Shown: positions 36,026 to 44,074 of the stretch, piece after piece
How positions within the stretch are numbered: position 1 is the stretch's first letter
How the letters are laid out: each line of letters begins with the position of its first letter
Assembly: GCF_034180645.1 (NCBI RefSeq)
Contig: NZ_JAXFNY010000012.1
Location: 27,719-91,718 of the forward strand
Direction of reading: 5' to 3'
Source of the DNA: Mobiluncus sp034180645
Lineage (GTDB): Bacteria > Actinomycetota > Actinomycetes > Actinomycetales > Actinomycetaceae
DNA length: 64,000 bases
Program-made: the position numbers and the translations under genes
Notes under the pieces: generated by a model
Seen by the model: the letters and a program-made list of their open reading frames with translations, nothing else
Database searches by the model: none
What the model was told of the DNA's origin: nothing

Positions 36026-36040
36026 ATCCTAAGTTAGGAT
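36026..36040. promoter_or_regulatory. Palindrome with back-to-back -10 elements between hemA and hemE
   Basis: ATCCTAAGTTAGGAT is a perfect palindrome around a central G. It carries TAGGAT on each strand, facing outward; the plus-strand copy (36035-36040) lies 6 bases before the first in-frame hemE codon (TTG 36047). Divergent overlapping promoters, or an operator for an iron- or haem-responsive repressor, both fit. It is not an exact DtxR/IdeR box. Confidence 0.5.
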
Positions 36041-36061
36041 TGTATTTTGGCTGCAGTTTCA

Positions 36062-37204
36062 ATGGGTCTTGACCCACTATTCTCCGGTTCTCGGATGCGT
36101 GCCGCGCTGAACGGAATCAGACCGGCTACCACACCCGTGTGGTTCATGCGCCAAGCCGGGCGGTCCCTGCCGGAATACCGTGCCCTGCGCGAGGGAAAAT
36201 CCATGCTCGCCGCCTGCACCACCCCGGAGATCGCCGCCGAGATTACCCTCCAGCCGGTACGCCGCCACCACGTTGACGCGGCCGTGTTCTTTTCCGATAT
36301 TGTGGTGCCGTTGTACCTAGCCGGCGCAAACATAGATATCGTGCCCGGCCGCGGACCGGTATTGAAACAGCCTCTGACCAGCGCCGCCGAGGTAGAAAAA
36401 CTGACCGAATTGGAAGTTGCGGACTGGTCGGTCATCGAGCAAGCCGCCGCCCATGTCCGCCGCGAACTGCCTTACGAAAAAGTCCTGCTGGGATTCGCCG
36501 GAGCACCCTTTACCCTAGCCTCCTACCTGTTGGAAGCCGGCGGGCCACGGCGGCGCGAATGCTTGGAAACCCGCGCTTTTATCGAGGCGGAACCTGCCGC
36601 CTGGACCAAATTGGCGACCTGGTGCGCGAAACTGTCCGGTCAGTTCATGAAAGCCCAAATTAACGGCGGCGCCGAAGCGGTGCAACTGTTCGATTCCTGG
36701 GCGGGAGCCCTGACGGCCGAGGAATACCGCCGCTTCGCCCTACCCTACTCGACACTCGCCTTTCAAGGCGCGCCGGGAGCCACGCACGTTCACTTCGGGG
36801 TCGGCACCGCTCACCTCATCGAAGCGATGGGTGAAATTGCGGAGGTCGTTTCCGTCGGTTCCGACTTGGGCTTGGACGCCGCCGCTCGGCGCCTGCCCGG
36901 GAAAGTCCTGCAGGGCAACCTCGACCCGGACCTGCTGGTTCCTGCGGAGCAACCGGCGCAAACCGACGCTACCCCAACCGACGCGAAACCAACTGACCAC
37001 ATGGAGCAGATTTGGCGCGAAGCCGAACAGGTCCTGCAGGCTGGGTTGGCCGCTCCCGCCCACATTTTCAACCTGGGACACGGGGTGCGACCCGACACCG
37101 ATCCGGGGGTGCTGACCGAACTGACCGCTCGAATCCACACTTGGCGAGTCCCGGCCAAGTCCCCCACCGAAAACTCTCAAAAACCCACTAAACCCACCAA
37201 GTAA
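36062..37204 (+). CDS. hemE: Uroporphyrinogen decarboxylase
   Basis: A 380-residue UroD, which converts uroporphyrinogen III to coproporphyrinogen III. Signatures: PVWFMRQAGRSLPEYR, the VFFSDIVVPLYLAG stretch, GFAGAPFTLASYLLE and FDSWAGALTAEEYRRF. The ATG at 36062 has no clear ribosome-binding site; an in-frame TTG at 36047 could serve as a leaderless start, since a TAGGAT -10 element lies 6 bases ahead. The region near residue 305 has a short low-complexity insertion (AQTDATPTDAKPTD). It is followed by coproporphyrinogen oxidase after 20 bases. Confidence 0.95.
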   Translation: MGLDPLFSGSRMRAALNGIRPATTPVWFMRQAGRSLPEYRALREGKSMLAACTTPEIAAEITLQPVRRHHVDAAVFFSDIVVPLYLAGANIDIVPGRGPVLKQPLTSAAEVEKLTELEVADWSVIEQAAAHVRRELPYEKVLLGFAGAPFTLASYLLEAGGPRRRECLETRAFIEAEPAAWTKLATWCAKLSGQFMKAQINGGAEAVQLFDSWAGALTAEEYRRFALPYSTLAFQGAPGATHVHFGVGTAHLIEAMGEIAEVVSVGSDLGLDAAARRLPGKVLQGNLDPDLLVPAEQPAQTDATPTDAKPTDHMEQIWREAEQVLQAGLAAPAHIFNLGHGVRPDTDPGVLTELTARIHTWRVPAKSPTENSQKPTKPTK

Positions 37205-37224
37205 CGCTTCTGAAGGGAAACAAT

Positions 37225-38766
37225 ATGGCTGACGAAGGCTTTGACATGATTATCCTCGGCGGCGGGCTCGGCGCTCTAACCGCCGGATACGCGGCGACAA
37301 AACGCGGACTGCGCCCCCTCATTCTGGAGGAGCGCGGACGCCCCGGCGGCCTGGTCTGTTCGGGAGTTTTCGGGGGAGCCACCGTGGATATCGGGGCCGA
37401 ATCCTACGCCACCCGCACCCCCGAAGTCACCGATTTGTGCCGGGAACTGGGCTTGAACCCGGTCGCCCCCCACAGCGACTCCTGGGTGTGGGACCACGGC
37501 CGTAACGATGCCGTGCGCATTCCCTTTGGAACCCTGGGGATTCCTGCCGACCTTGACGACCCGGTGTTCGTGGAGGGACTGACCCACATCGCAGGGCCAC
37601 AAGCCCTGGAGCGCGCCCGACAGGATTTGACGCTGCCCGCGGAAGTCGGCGCGGACGCGAAAAGTCTTGGGGAACTGGTCGAAGCCCGGCTCGGGAAAGC
37701 CGTGTTGGACGCCTTCGTCACCCCGTTCGCGGGAGGCATTCACTCCACGCACCCCTACGGTCTGGATCCCGACCGGGTCGCACCGGGATTGCGCGCTGCC
37801 CTGGCACGCACCGGGTCGCTGACCAAGGCGGTGGCCGCCACCCGCAAACCCAACTCGATCGTGGTGATGATGCCCGAAGGCGGCATGTTCAAGCTGGTAG
37901 ACGAGCTGGTGAAACGCATTACCGACGCGGGGGGACGCATCGACAACCACGTGCGAGTCATGCATGTCGAAGCCGGCATCGGAACGGAAAACCCGCGCTG
38001 GGTCGTGTGGTGCAAACACACGATTTCCAACACCAAGTACCAGGGTGGACCCCCGGAAGAAACCGGTAATGCTTTCGGGCTGGCGACCGACCGGATTGTG
38101 GTGGCGCTACCGGGCAACAGTGCGCTAAAGGTGCTGAACTCGGCCGCGGCCTCGATGCTGCGTCAGAAGTTCCATGCTGAACGCGACCACCGGGACGCTA
38201 CCCTACGGTTTGACGCGGCGGCCCTGGAAGAAATCGGCGATTTGACCACCGGATTCCAGTTGCATAAAGGCACTCACGTGATGAACGTGACCCTGGCGGT
38301 CAACGCGCCCCAGCTGGACAATCCGCCGCGCGGGTCGGGCATGTTGGTCGGGCCCCCGCCCTGCGGACCTGATGAGGACCCGAACGTTTTGCAGGCCAAA
38401 GCCATCACGAACTATTCCGCGAAATGGCCCGGCACGATGGCGGGAGCCGCTCCTCACACGCATATCCTGCGGATTTCCTACGGTCGGGAGGGTGACCCGG
38501 AAGGCTTCGTGTATCAGGTGAGCGTGGAGCGGGCTTTGGCTGACGCGTCGCGTATGCTGGGAGTGGAACTGACGATGGATCAGGTCTTGGATTCGCGCCG
38601 CATCTTTTGGGGCGATGCCATGACCCACCCCAATGCCGAGGAACGCGCGGTGCTCAACCATATTGCCGCCGCCGCCCAGCGCGTGGAGGGCCTGGACCTG
38701 GAAGGCGCCCTGTTTGCCGGGACCGGGATTACCGCCGTGGTTGCTCGCGGATTGCAGTTTCAATAG
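37225..38766 (+). CDS. hemY: Coproporphyrinogen III / protoporphyrinogen oxidase (HemY type)
   Basis: A 513-residue FAD-dependent oxidase of the HemY/CgoX family. In Gram-positive bacteria with HemQ this enzyme oxidises coproporphyrinogen III to coproporphyrin III, which fits the HemH-HemQ fusion nearby. The FAD motif is a variant (MIILGGGLGALTAGYAATKRG), with EERGRPGGLVCSG after it and the C-terminal FAD contact LFAGTGITAVVARGL. GAAGGGAAAC precedes the ATG. Second gene of the hemE unit. I use hemY; hemG and cgoX are also in use for this family. Confidence 0.9.
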   Translation: MADEGFDMIILGGGLGALTAGYAATKRGLRPLILEERGRPGGLVCSGVFGGATVDIGAESYATRTPEVTDLCRELGLNPVAPHSDSWVWDHGRNDAVRIPFGTLGIPADLDDPVFVEGLTHIAGPQALERARQDLTLPAEVGADAKSLGELVEARLGKAVLDAFVTPFAGGIHSTHPYGLDPDRVAPGLRAALARTGSLTKAVAATRKPNSIVVMMPEGGMFKLVDELVKRITDAGGRIDNHVRVMHVEAGIGTENPRWVVWCKHTISNTKYQGGPPEETGNAFGLATDRIVVALPGNSALKVLNSAAASMLRQKFHAERDHRDATLRFDAAALEEIGDLTTGFQLHKGTHVMNVTLAVNAPQLDNPPRGSGMLVGPPPCGPDEDPNVLQAKAITNYSAKWPGTMAGAAPHTHILRISYGREGDPEGFVYQVSVERALADASRMLGVELTMDQVLDSRRIFWGDAMTHPNAEERAVLNHIAAAAQRVEGLDLEGALFAGTGITAVVARGLQFQ

Positions 38767-38809
38767 GCAGGTTCACAAGGGCGGGGCGGGGCGCACGGTT
38801 GCCGGGCGC

Positions 38810-39181
38810 TCACGCCGCGATGACGTCAGTAGCGCTGAAGTCCGCGCCTTTGAACAGTAGCGGTTCGTTCAGGGCGCGGGAGGCAGCGTAGGAGAAACAG
38901 TCTCCGAAGTTTAGCTTGGCCGGGGAGCCCGAGCCGCGGGCGAAATTTTGGATAGCGTAGCGAGCCCAATAGAGGTGGTTTTGATCCACGGGAGTGATTT
39001 CAATGCCTAAGGCGTGGAGAACCTTTGGTGGATCACCGTACTTGCGCGCCACGAGTTCAAACTCAACTGCGGTTCCCGCACTGATTTTCGTGTTGTCGCT
39101 ACGGAGGATTTTTTCGAGATATTCTCGGTAGCCGGGTTCCTTAGCCATAATGGCGATTAAAACTGGGGTGTCTACAATCAC
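38810..39181 (-). CDS. vapC: VapC-type PIN-domain ribonuclease toxin
   Basis: A 123-residue PIN domain protein. The first acidic residue is in MIVDTPVLIAIM, where P replaces the common S; a conserved Glu lies in SAGTAVEFELVARKYG; and the later acidic residues are in NFGDCFSYAASRALNEPLLFKGADFSATD. VapC toxins cleave tRNA or rRNA. It overlaps the antitoxin gene by 4 bases, as in most vapBC operons. The pair lies opposite in direction to the hem genes on both sides. Confidence 0.85.
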   Translation of the reverse strand: MIVDTPVLIAIMAKEPGYREYLEKILRSDNTKISAGTAVEFELVARKYGDPPKVLHALGIEITPVDQNHLYWARYAIQNFARGSGSPAKLNFGDCFSYAASRALNEPLLFKGADFSATDVIAA

Positions 39182-39423
39182 TTCGGTAATCCGTCCTCAT
39201 CGTAGAGGTCGTCATCAGTTAAGAAGGTAATCCCTTCCTCCTCCACTTGGGCTTGAATTTCCCTGATGGCCTGCAGTTTTTCCTCATAAGTCGGTCGGCG
39301 CGTGGTCTCGAGTTCCCGTTGGGCCAGTTCGCGCACCACAGCGGTCATGGTCATGCCTTTACGATTCGCGAGCTCGCGAACGTTTTCATACACTTGGGGA
39401 TCTTTGATAGTCAGCATCGGCAT
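39178..39423 (-). CDS. vapB: VapB-type antitoxin
   Basis: An 81-residue protein with a short DNA-binding N-terminal half (LTIKDPQVYENVRELANRKGM, then TAVVRELAQRELE), characteristic of the Rv0623-like/PSK antitoxin family, and an acidic C-terminal half (EEEGITFLTDDDLYDEDGLPK) that would wrap the toxin. It should neutralise VapC and repress its own promoter. An imperfect palindrome lies just upstream. The ATG at 39423 is followed by a second ATG two codons later. Confidence 0.83.
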   Translation of the reverse strand: MPMLTIKDPQVYENVRELANRKGMTMTAVVRELAQRELETTRRPTYEEKLQAIREIQAQVEEEGITFLTDDDLYDEDGLPK

Positions 39424-39430
39424 AAAGAAA

Positions 39431-39450
39431 TTCTACCATGAATACTAGAA
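39431..39450. promoter_or_regulatory. Probable vapBC operator
   Basis: A 20-bp imperfect palindrome with TTCTA at one end and TAGAA at the other, beginning 8 bases before vapB. Antitoxins of this class bind such sites for autoregulation. It also lies 65 bases before hemC, so VapB could affect hemC transcription. Confidence 0.4.
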
Positions 39451-39514
39451 AAATGGGAGGTTGGTTTGCCCCTTCAGTTACTACTTAACCCTGCTTTGGC
39501 CTAAGCTAGAACTT

Positions 39515-40636
39515 ATGCAAACGATTGGCAGCGCTGAGCGTCCGCTCGTGATCGGCACCCGGGCCTCTGCCCTGGCTTTGACCCAAACCCGCACGGTGGC
39601 ATCCGACCTACAACAGCGCGGGCTGCACGTGAACGTCCAGACATTTACCACGGAGGGCGACGTCAACCGGGCTTCCCTGGCCAGCCTCGGCGGAGTCGGT
39701 GTATTCGCGGCGGCTCTGCGGGTGGCGCTGCTGGAGGGCCACTGCGACCTGGTGGTGCACTCGTTGAAAGACCTGCCCACCGTGCCGGTAGACGGTCTGG
39801 TGGTGGCGGCCACCCCAACTCGTGAAGACCCGGGGGACGTGCTGGTGGCACGCGACAATCTCGGTTTGGCGGATTTGCCTGCTGGCTCTCGTCTGGGAAC
39901 CGGCTCGCCGCGACGAGCCCGCCAGATAGCTGCCGCACGCCCGGATATTACCTTGGTAGACATTCGCGGCAACGTTCCCACGCGAGTCGGACGGGTGAAA
40001 GGTTTGACTGCCGTAGCCGAACGGGCCGGCCTGCAGCCGGGCAAAGCCGCCGCGGATTTGGACGGGGTGGTGCTGGCACGAGCCGGGTTGCGCCGCTTGG
40101 GAATGGACGAGGCCATCACGGATAGCCTGGAAGGCACGGTAATACCTGCCGGCGGACAGGGCGCGCTAGCCCTGGAAACCCGCCCCGAACTGCTGGACAG
40201 CGAAGAGGGACGAAACTTCGCCCAAATCCTCAAGTTTGTGGATGACGAACCTACCCATTTAGAGGTCAGTGCGGAACGTGCCCTGCTACGCTACCTGGAA
40301 GCGGGCTGCGCCGCGCCCTTGGGTGTGCGCGGAGTGGTGACCTGGGACAAACGAGTCGAAGCACCCTCGGGACGCCTAGAACTGACTGCCCGAGTGATTG
40401 GAAATCAGGGCGAAGTCTTGGAAGTCAACGGAGAAACCACCGTACTGCTGGGGGCCGAAGCCGCGCAGCGTGATTTCGCGCTGGCCGCTGCCCAACAGTT
40501 GGGGGTGGATTTGGCTGGGGAACTTTTGGCGGCCGGAGCCGCAACAATAGCCGACCTCAAAGCCACCAAATCTGAGCCAACCCAGAGTGGTGCGAATCAG
40601 ACTGTAGACAATGAAAAGGAATTGTGGGGGGAATAA
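39515..40636 (+). CDS. hemC: Porphobilinogen deaminase (hydroxymethylbilane synthase)
   Basis: A 373-residue hydroxymethylbilane synthase. Landmarks: LVIGTRASALALTQT, GDVNRASLASLGGVGVF, VVHSLKDLPT, RLGTGSPRRARQI, and the cysteine that holds the dipyrromethane cofactor in LEAGCAAPLGVRG. The ATG at 39515 begins the family homology, has no ribosome-binding site and lies 7 bases after TAAGCT (39502-39507), so the transcript may be leaderless. The C-terminus has about 30 extra residues of low complexity. hemC and hemD are separated by a handful of bases. Confidence 0.96.
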   Translation: MQTIGSAERPLVIGTRASALALTQTRTVASDLQQRGLHVNVQTFTTEGDVNRASLASLGGVGVFAAALRVALLEGHCDLVVHSLKDLPTVPVDGLVVAATPTREDPGDVLVARDNLGLADLPAGSRLGTGSPRRARQIAAARPDITLVDIRGNVPTRVGRVKGLTAVAERAGLQPGKAAADLDGVVLARAGLRRLGMDEAITDSLEGTVIPAGGQGALALETRPELLDSEEGRNFAQILKFVDDEPTHLEVSAERALLRYLEAGCAAPLGVRGVVTWDKRVEAPSGRLELTARVIGNQGEVLEVNGETTVLLGAEAAQRDFALAAAQQLGVDLAGELLAAGAATIADLKATKSEPTQSGANQTVDNEKELWGE

Positions 40637-40642
40637 CATTTG

Positions 40643-41401
40643 ATGAAACCTAAACTGTTGGTGCCCAGAGTCCCTGGCGATGTGTTGGCACAGGGACTGC
40701 AAAAGGCGGGGCTGCCGGTGGTGTGCGCGCCCGTGACCGAAAAAGTGCCCACCCCCAGCGAGGACTGGTTTGAGCCGATGCAGCGGCTGCAGGACGGGGA
40801 ATACGACTGGGTTGTACTCTCCAGCGTGGCAACAGCCACGTTCCTGGACGCTCACTACGACTTGGAAGATTTGTTTGCCCAAGTGCAGGTCGCAGCCGTA
40901 GGTGCCGCCACCGCCGAAGCCATCCGTCAGCTTGACGGTCATGTTGACCTGGTAGGACCCGATCCAGCCTGTGCCGAGTCGCTGGTCAAGGCGTTTCCGC
41001 CGGGGACTGGAACGGTGCTGCTGCCCGGTGCGGTCGGGGCGGCCCCGACCCTGGGACAAGGGCTGAACCGTAAGGGATACAACGTGGAAAAGCTCCGGCT
41101 CTATGAATCCGTGTGCCTACCCGATTTACCGCTGGAATGGGAGACCGCCCTGGCTCCCGGAACACTGACCTACGTGCTGGTTACGGCTGGTTCGGTAGCA
41201 CGCGCCGCCCACGAACTGTTGACGAAAGCCGGCGTGAAACAATGGCCCGAACCCATCGCTTTCGGGAAATCTTCCGCCACCGTGCTGCGAGAACTGGGCT
41301 GGTCAGCCGCCGAGGTTTGTGAAACCACGAACACCGAAGGGGTCGTTCGGGCTTATGAAAACGTTGTTCGAGAACTAGAACAGAAAGCCGCACGAGATTA
41401 G
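40643..41401 (+). CDS. hemD: Uroporphyrinogen-III synthase
   Basis: A 252-residue protein of the fast-evolving HemD family, which closes hydroxymethylbilane to uroporphyrinogen III. Supporting features are the two-lobed pattern (LLVPRVPGDVLAQGLQKAGL and VVLSSVATATFLDA in lobe one; VLLPGAVGAAPTLGQGL, YVLVTAGSVARAAHEL and IAFGKSSATVLREL in lobe two) and its position between hemC and hemB. The ATG at 40643 follows a G-rich ribosome-binding site; TTG one codon earlier is possible. Confidence 0.88.
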   Translation: MKPKLLVPRVPGDVLAQGLQKAGLPVVCAPVTEKVPTPSEDWFEPMQRLQDGEYDWVVLSSVATATFLDAHYDLEDLFAQVQVAAVGAATAEAIRQLDGHVDLVGPDPACAESLVKAFPPGTGTVLLPGAVGAAPTLGQGLNRKGYNVEKLRLYESVCLPDLPLEWETALAPGTLTYVLVTAGSVARAAHELLTKAGVKQWPEPIAFGKSSATVLRELGWSAAEVCETTNTEGVVRAYENVVRELEQKAARD

Positions 41402-41410
41402 GGGAAAACT

Positions 41411-42535
41411 ATGACAGGATTACCGCACGCCGCAAATTTGGGGGTAGGACCGACCACCCCGAGCGCTACCGGGGGACGGCACACCGGGACTTCTGAAACC
41501 GGAACTAAGGCCGGGTCGAACGACAAGGTCGTGCCCGCGCGGAAACTGCCCCACGGCCTGACCCCTTTTGTGCGTCCCCGTCGGTTGCGCACCTCCGTAG
41601 CGATGCGTCGCCTGGTGGCGGAGACCCGCTGGAGCCCCGAACAGCTAATCCTGCCCGTATTCGTGCGCGACGGGATTAGCGAACCGGTAGAAATTCCCTC
41701 CATGCCCGGCCAATACCAACACACGCCCCAGTCTTTGGCGCAGTTGGGTCGGGAAGCGGCGGACGCTGGCATCGGGGGCATGATTGTGTTCGGGGTTCCC
41801 ACCGACGCTGACAAAGACGAAACCGGCTCGGCAGCTTGGGATCCTAACGGGATTCAAAATCGAGGCATCGCCGCCCTCGCTGACGCGGTCGGGGATCAGC
41901 TGGTGGTCATGGCCGACACCTGCCTGGACGAGACGACCTCGCACGGGCATTGCGGGCCGCTGCGCCCTGACGGTGTGGTAGACAACGATTGGGCGGTGTC
42001 CTGTTACGCGGCTACGGCGGTGTCACAAGCGCGGGCCGGGGCGGCCGCGGTCGGCCCCAGCGGCATGATGGACGGCCAGGTCGCCGCGATCCGTGAGGCT
42101 TTGGACGAGGCCGGGTACAGTGACGTGGCGATTATGGCCTATTCCGCCAAGTATGCGTCCGGTCTGTTCGGGCCGTTTCGGGACGCGGTTGGTTGCGCCC
42201 TGAAAGGCGACCGGCGCACCTATCAGCAAGACCCCGCCAACCGCCGCGAGGGACTGCGCGAAACCCTGCTGGACATTGAGGAAGGCGCCGACATGGTCAT
42301 GGTCAAGCCCGCCTCGCTGTACCTGGACGTGCTGGCTGACGTGGCCGCGGCTTCACCGGTGCCGGTGGCCGCCTACCAGGTGTCTGGCGAGTATGCGATG
42401 ATTGAGGCGGCAGCCGCTAACGGCTGGATTGACCGTTCCCGGGTCATCGACGAGTCCCTGACCTCGATTGTTCGGGCCGGAGCGGACATCGTGTTGACCT
42501 ACTATGCGATTGAGGCGGCGCAAGGCTTGGCCTAA
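41411..42535 (+). CDS. hemB: Delta-aminolevulinic acid dehydratase (porphobilinogen synthase)
   Basis: A 374-residue enzyme that condenses two 5-aminolevulinates. Both Schiff-base lysines are present (MAYSAKYASGLFGPFRDA and MVMVKPASLYLDVL). The metal loop reads DTCLDETTSHGHCGPL: it keeps the first and third cysteines of the zinc-type site (C-x-C-x7-C in E. coli) but has Asp in place of the middle one, a mixed site. About 50 N-terminal residues are polar and probably disordered before RPRRLRTSVAMRRLVAET. It starts 9 bases after hemD. Confidence 0.96.
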   Translation: MTGLPHAANLGVGPTTPSATGGRHTGTSETGTKAGSNDKVVPARKLPHGLTPFVRPRRLRTSVAMRRLVAETRWSPEQLILPVFVRDGISEPVEIPSMPGQYQHTPQSLAQLGREAADAGIGGMIVFGVPTDADKDETGSAAWDPNGIQNRGIAALADAVGDQLVVMADTCLDETTSHGHCGPLRPDGVVDNDWAVSCYAATAVSQARAGAAAVGPSGMMDGQVAAIREALDEAGYSDVAIMAYSAKYASGLFGPFRDAVGCALKGDRRTYQQDPANRREGLRETLLDIEEGADMVMVKPASLYLDVLADVAAASPVPVAAYQVSGEYAMIEAAAANGWIDRSRVIDESLTSIVRAGADIVLTYYAIEAAQGLA

Positions 42536-42621
42536 CCGAGCCCGCGCCACGGTGAGCTAGCCGAACACGTAACCCGAAAGAACTTGTGACACAGTACTTT
42601 CATCACCCAAAGGAGGGCGAA

Positions 42622-44031
42622 ATGACAACGAATGCTGATTTGTTTGCCGCGGCGCAAGCCGTCATCCCCGGCGGGGTCGATTCCCCCGTACGCGCCTACG
42701 GTTCGGTCGGGGGCGTGCCGGCTTTCGTGACTCGCGCCAAAGGTCCGCGCGTGTGGGACGCGGAAGGTCACGAGTTCGTTGACCTGGTTTGTTCCTGGGG
42801 GCCGATGCTGCTGGGTCACGCCGATGAACGGGTGGTGGAGGCCGTGACGCGCGCGGCCGAGGCAGGTCTCAGTTTCGGGGCGCCCACCGAGTCGGAAACC
42901 CTGCTGGCCGAGGCTATCCGCCAACGGGTGCCGCTGGCGGAAAAGGTCCGTTTCGTCTCGACCGGAACCGAAGCGACCATGACCGCTATTCGCTTGGCGC
43001 GCGGGGCGACCGGGCGGGATTTGATTATCAAGTTCGCCGGCAACTATCACGGACACTCTGACGGTTTGCTCAGCGAAGCCGGTTCCGGGGTCGCCACCGG
43101 CGGTTTGCCCGCCTCCGCGGGAGTACCGGCGGGGATTTCGGCTCTGACCCTGGTGGTGCCCTACAACAATGTGAAAGCGGTGCAGGAGGTGTTTGCCCGG
43201 CGCGGTTCCGAGATTGCCGCGGTCATCGTGGAGGGTGCCGCCGCGAATATGGGGGTCGTGGCACCCCGGGCCGGCTTCCTGCCCGAAATTTCCCGGCTGT
43301 GCCGCGAGCATGGGGCGTTGATGATTCAAGACGAGGTGCTGACTGGGTTTCGGGTGTCGCCCTCGGGCTGGTGGGGGTTGTCCACCGGGCGGGAATATCT
43401 GGAAAGTCCGGAGGGAACCACGTCCGGGCCGGCGGGACTGTTCCCGGTAGGGGTTGCTGCCCAAAACGAGGGTGTGACTTTCGGCGAGTTTTGGACCCCG
43501 GACTTGTTGACTTTCGGCAAGGTCATCGGGGGAGGAATGCCCCTGGCAGCTATCGGGGGCCGCGCCGAACTGATGGATCAGCTCGCGCCTCTCGGCCCGG
43601 TCTATCAGGCCGGAACCCTGAGCGGCAACCCCCTGTCCTGCGCGGCCGGACTGGCCACTTTACAAGGTGCCGACAACAATGTGTATGGCAAGGTCGATGC
43701 GGTGGCCGACACGATCGCGGGCGCTCTGGACGCGGCATTGAACCGGGAGGGCGTGCCCCACTTCATCGGGCGAGCTGGTTCGCTGTTCTCCGTGTTCTTT
43801 TCCGAGACTCCCGTCATCGATTATGCCGGCGCAAAATCCCAAGAAACCTGGCGATTCGCCCCGATGTTCTGGGAGTTTTACCGGCAAGGCGTCATGTTGC
43901 CGCCCTCCGTGTTCGAAGCCTGGTTTGTGTCCGCGGCCCACTTCGGTGACGACGGAGCCATGAACCAGATTTTGGACGCAATTCCGGCCGCGGCGAAGGC
44001 TGCCGCCACCGCCCAGGCGCCCCAGGTTTGA
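42622..44031 (+). CDS. hemL: Glutamate-1-semialdehyde 2,1-aminomutase
   Basis: A 469-residue PLP enzyme making 5-aminolevulinate from the product of HemA. Motifs: VIPGGVDSPVRAYGSVGG, VSTGTEATMTAIRLARG, KFAGNYHGHSDGLL, QDEVLTGFRV, and the PLP lysine in LTFGKVIGGGMPLAAIGG. About 25 residues around SPEGTTSGPAGLFPVGVAA look like a small insertion relative to the typical 430-residue enzyme. The ATG at 42622 follows AAAGGAGG; the frame stays open 12 codons further upstream. It follows hemB by 86 bases. Confidence 0.95.
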   Translation: MTTNADLFAAAQAVIPGGVDSPVRAYGSVGGVPAFVTRAKGPRVWDAEGHEFVDLVCSWGPMLLGHADERVVEAVTRAAEAGLSFGAPTESETLLAEAIRQRVPLAEKVRFVSTGTEATMTAIRLARGATGRDLIIKFAGNYHGHSDGLLSEAGSGVATGGLPASAGVPAGISALTLVVPYNNVKAVQEVFARRGSEIAAVIVEGAAANMGVVAPRAGFLPEISRLCREHGALMIQDEVLTGFRVSPSGWWGLSTGREYLESPEGTTSGPAGLFPVGVAAQNEGVTFGEFWTPDLLTFGKVIGGGMPLAAIGGRAELMDQLAPLGPVYQAGTLSGNPLSCAAGLATLQGADNNVYGKVDAVADTIAGALDAALNREGVPHFIGRAGSLFSVFFSETPVIDYAGAKSQETWRFAPMFWEFYRQGVMLPPSVFEAWFVSAAHFGDDGAMNQILDAIPAAAKAAATAQAPQV

Positions 44032-44074
44032 ACACCGCATAAACCACCCCTCACAACTAGTGAAAGCAGAACAA

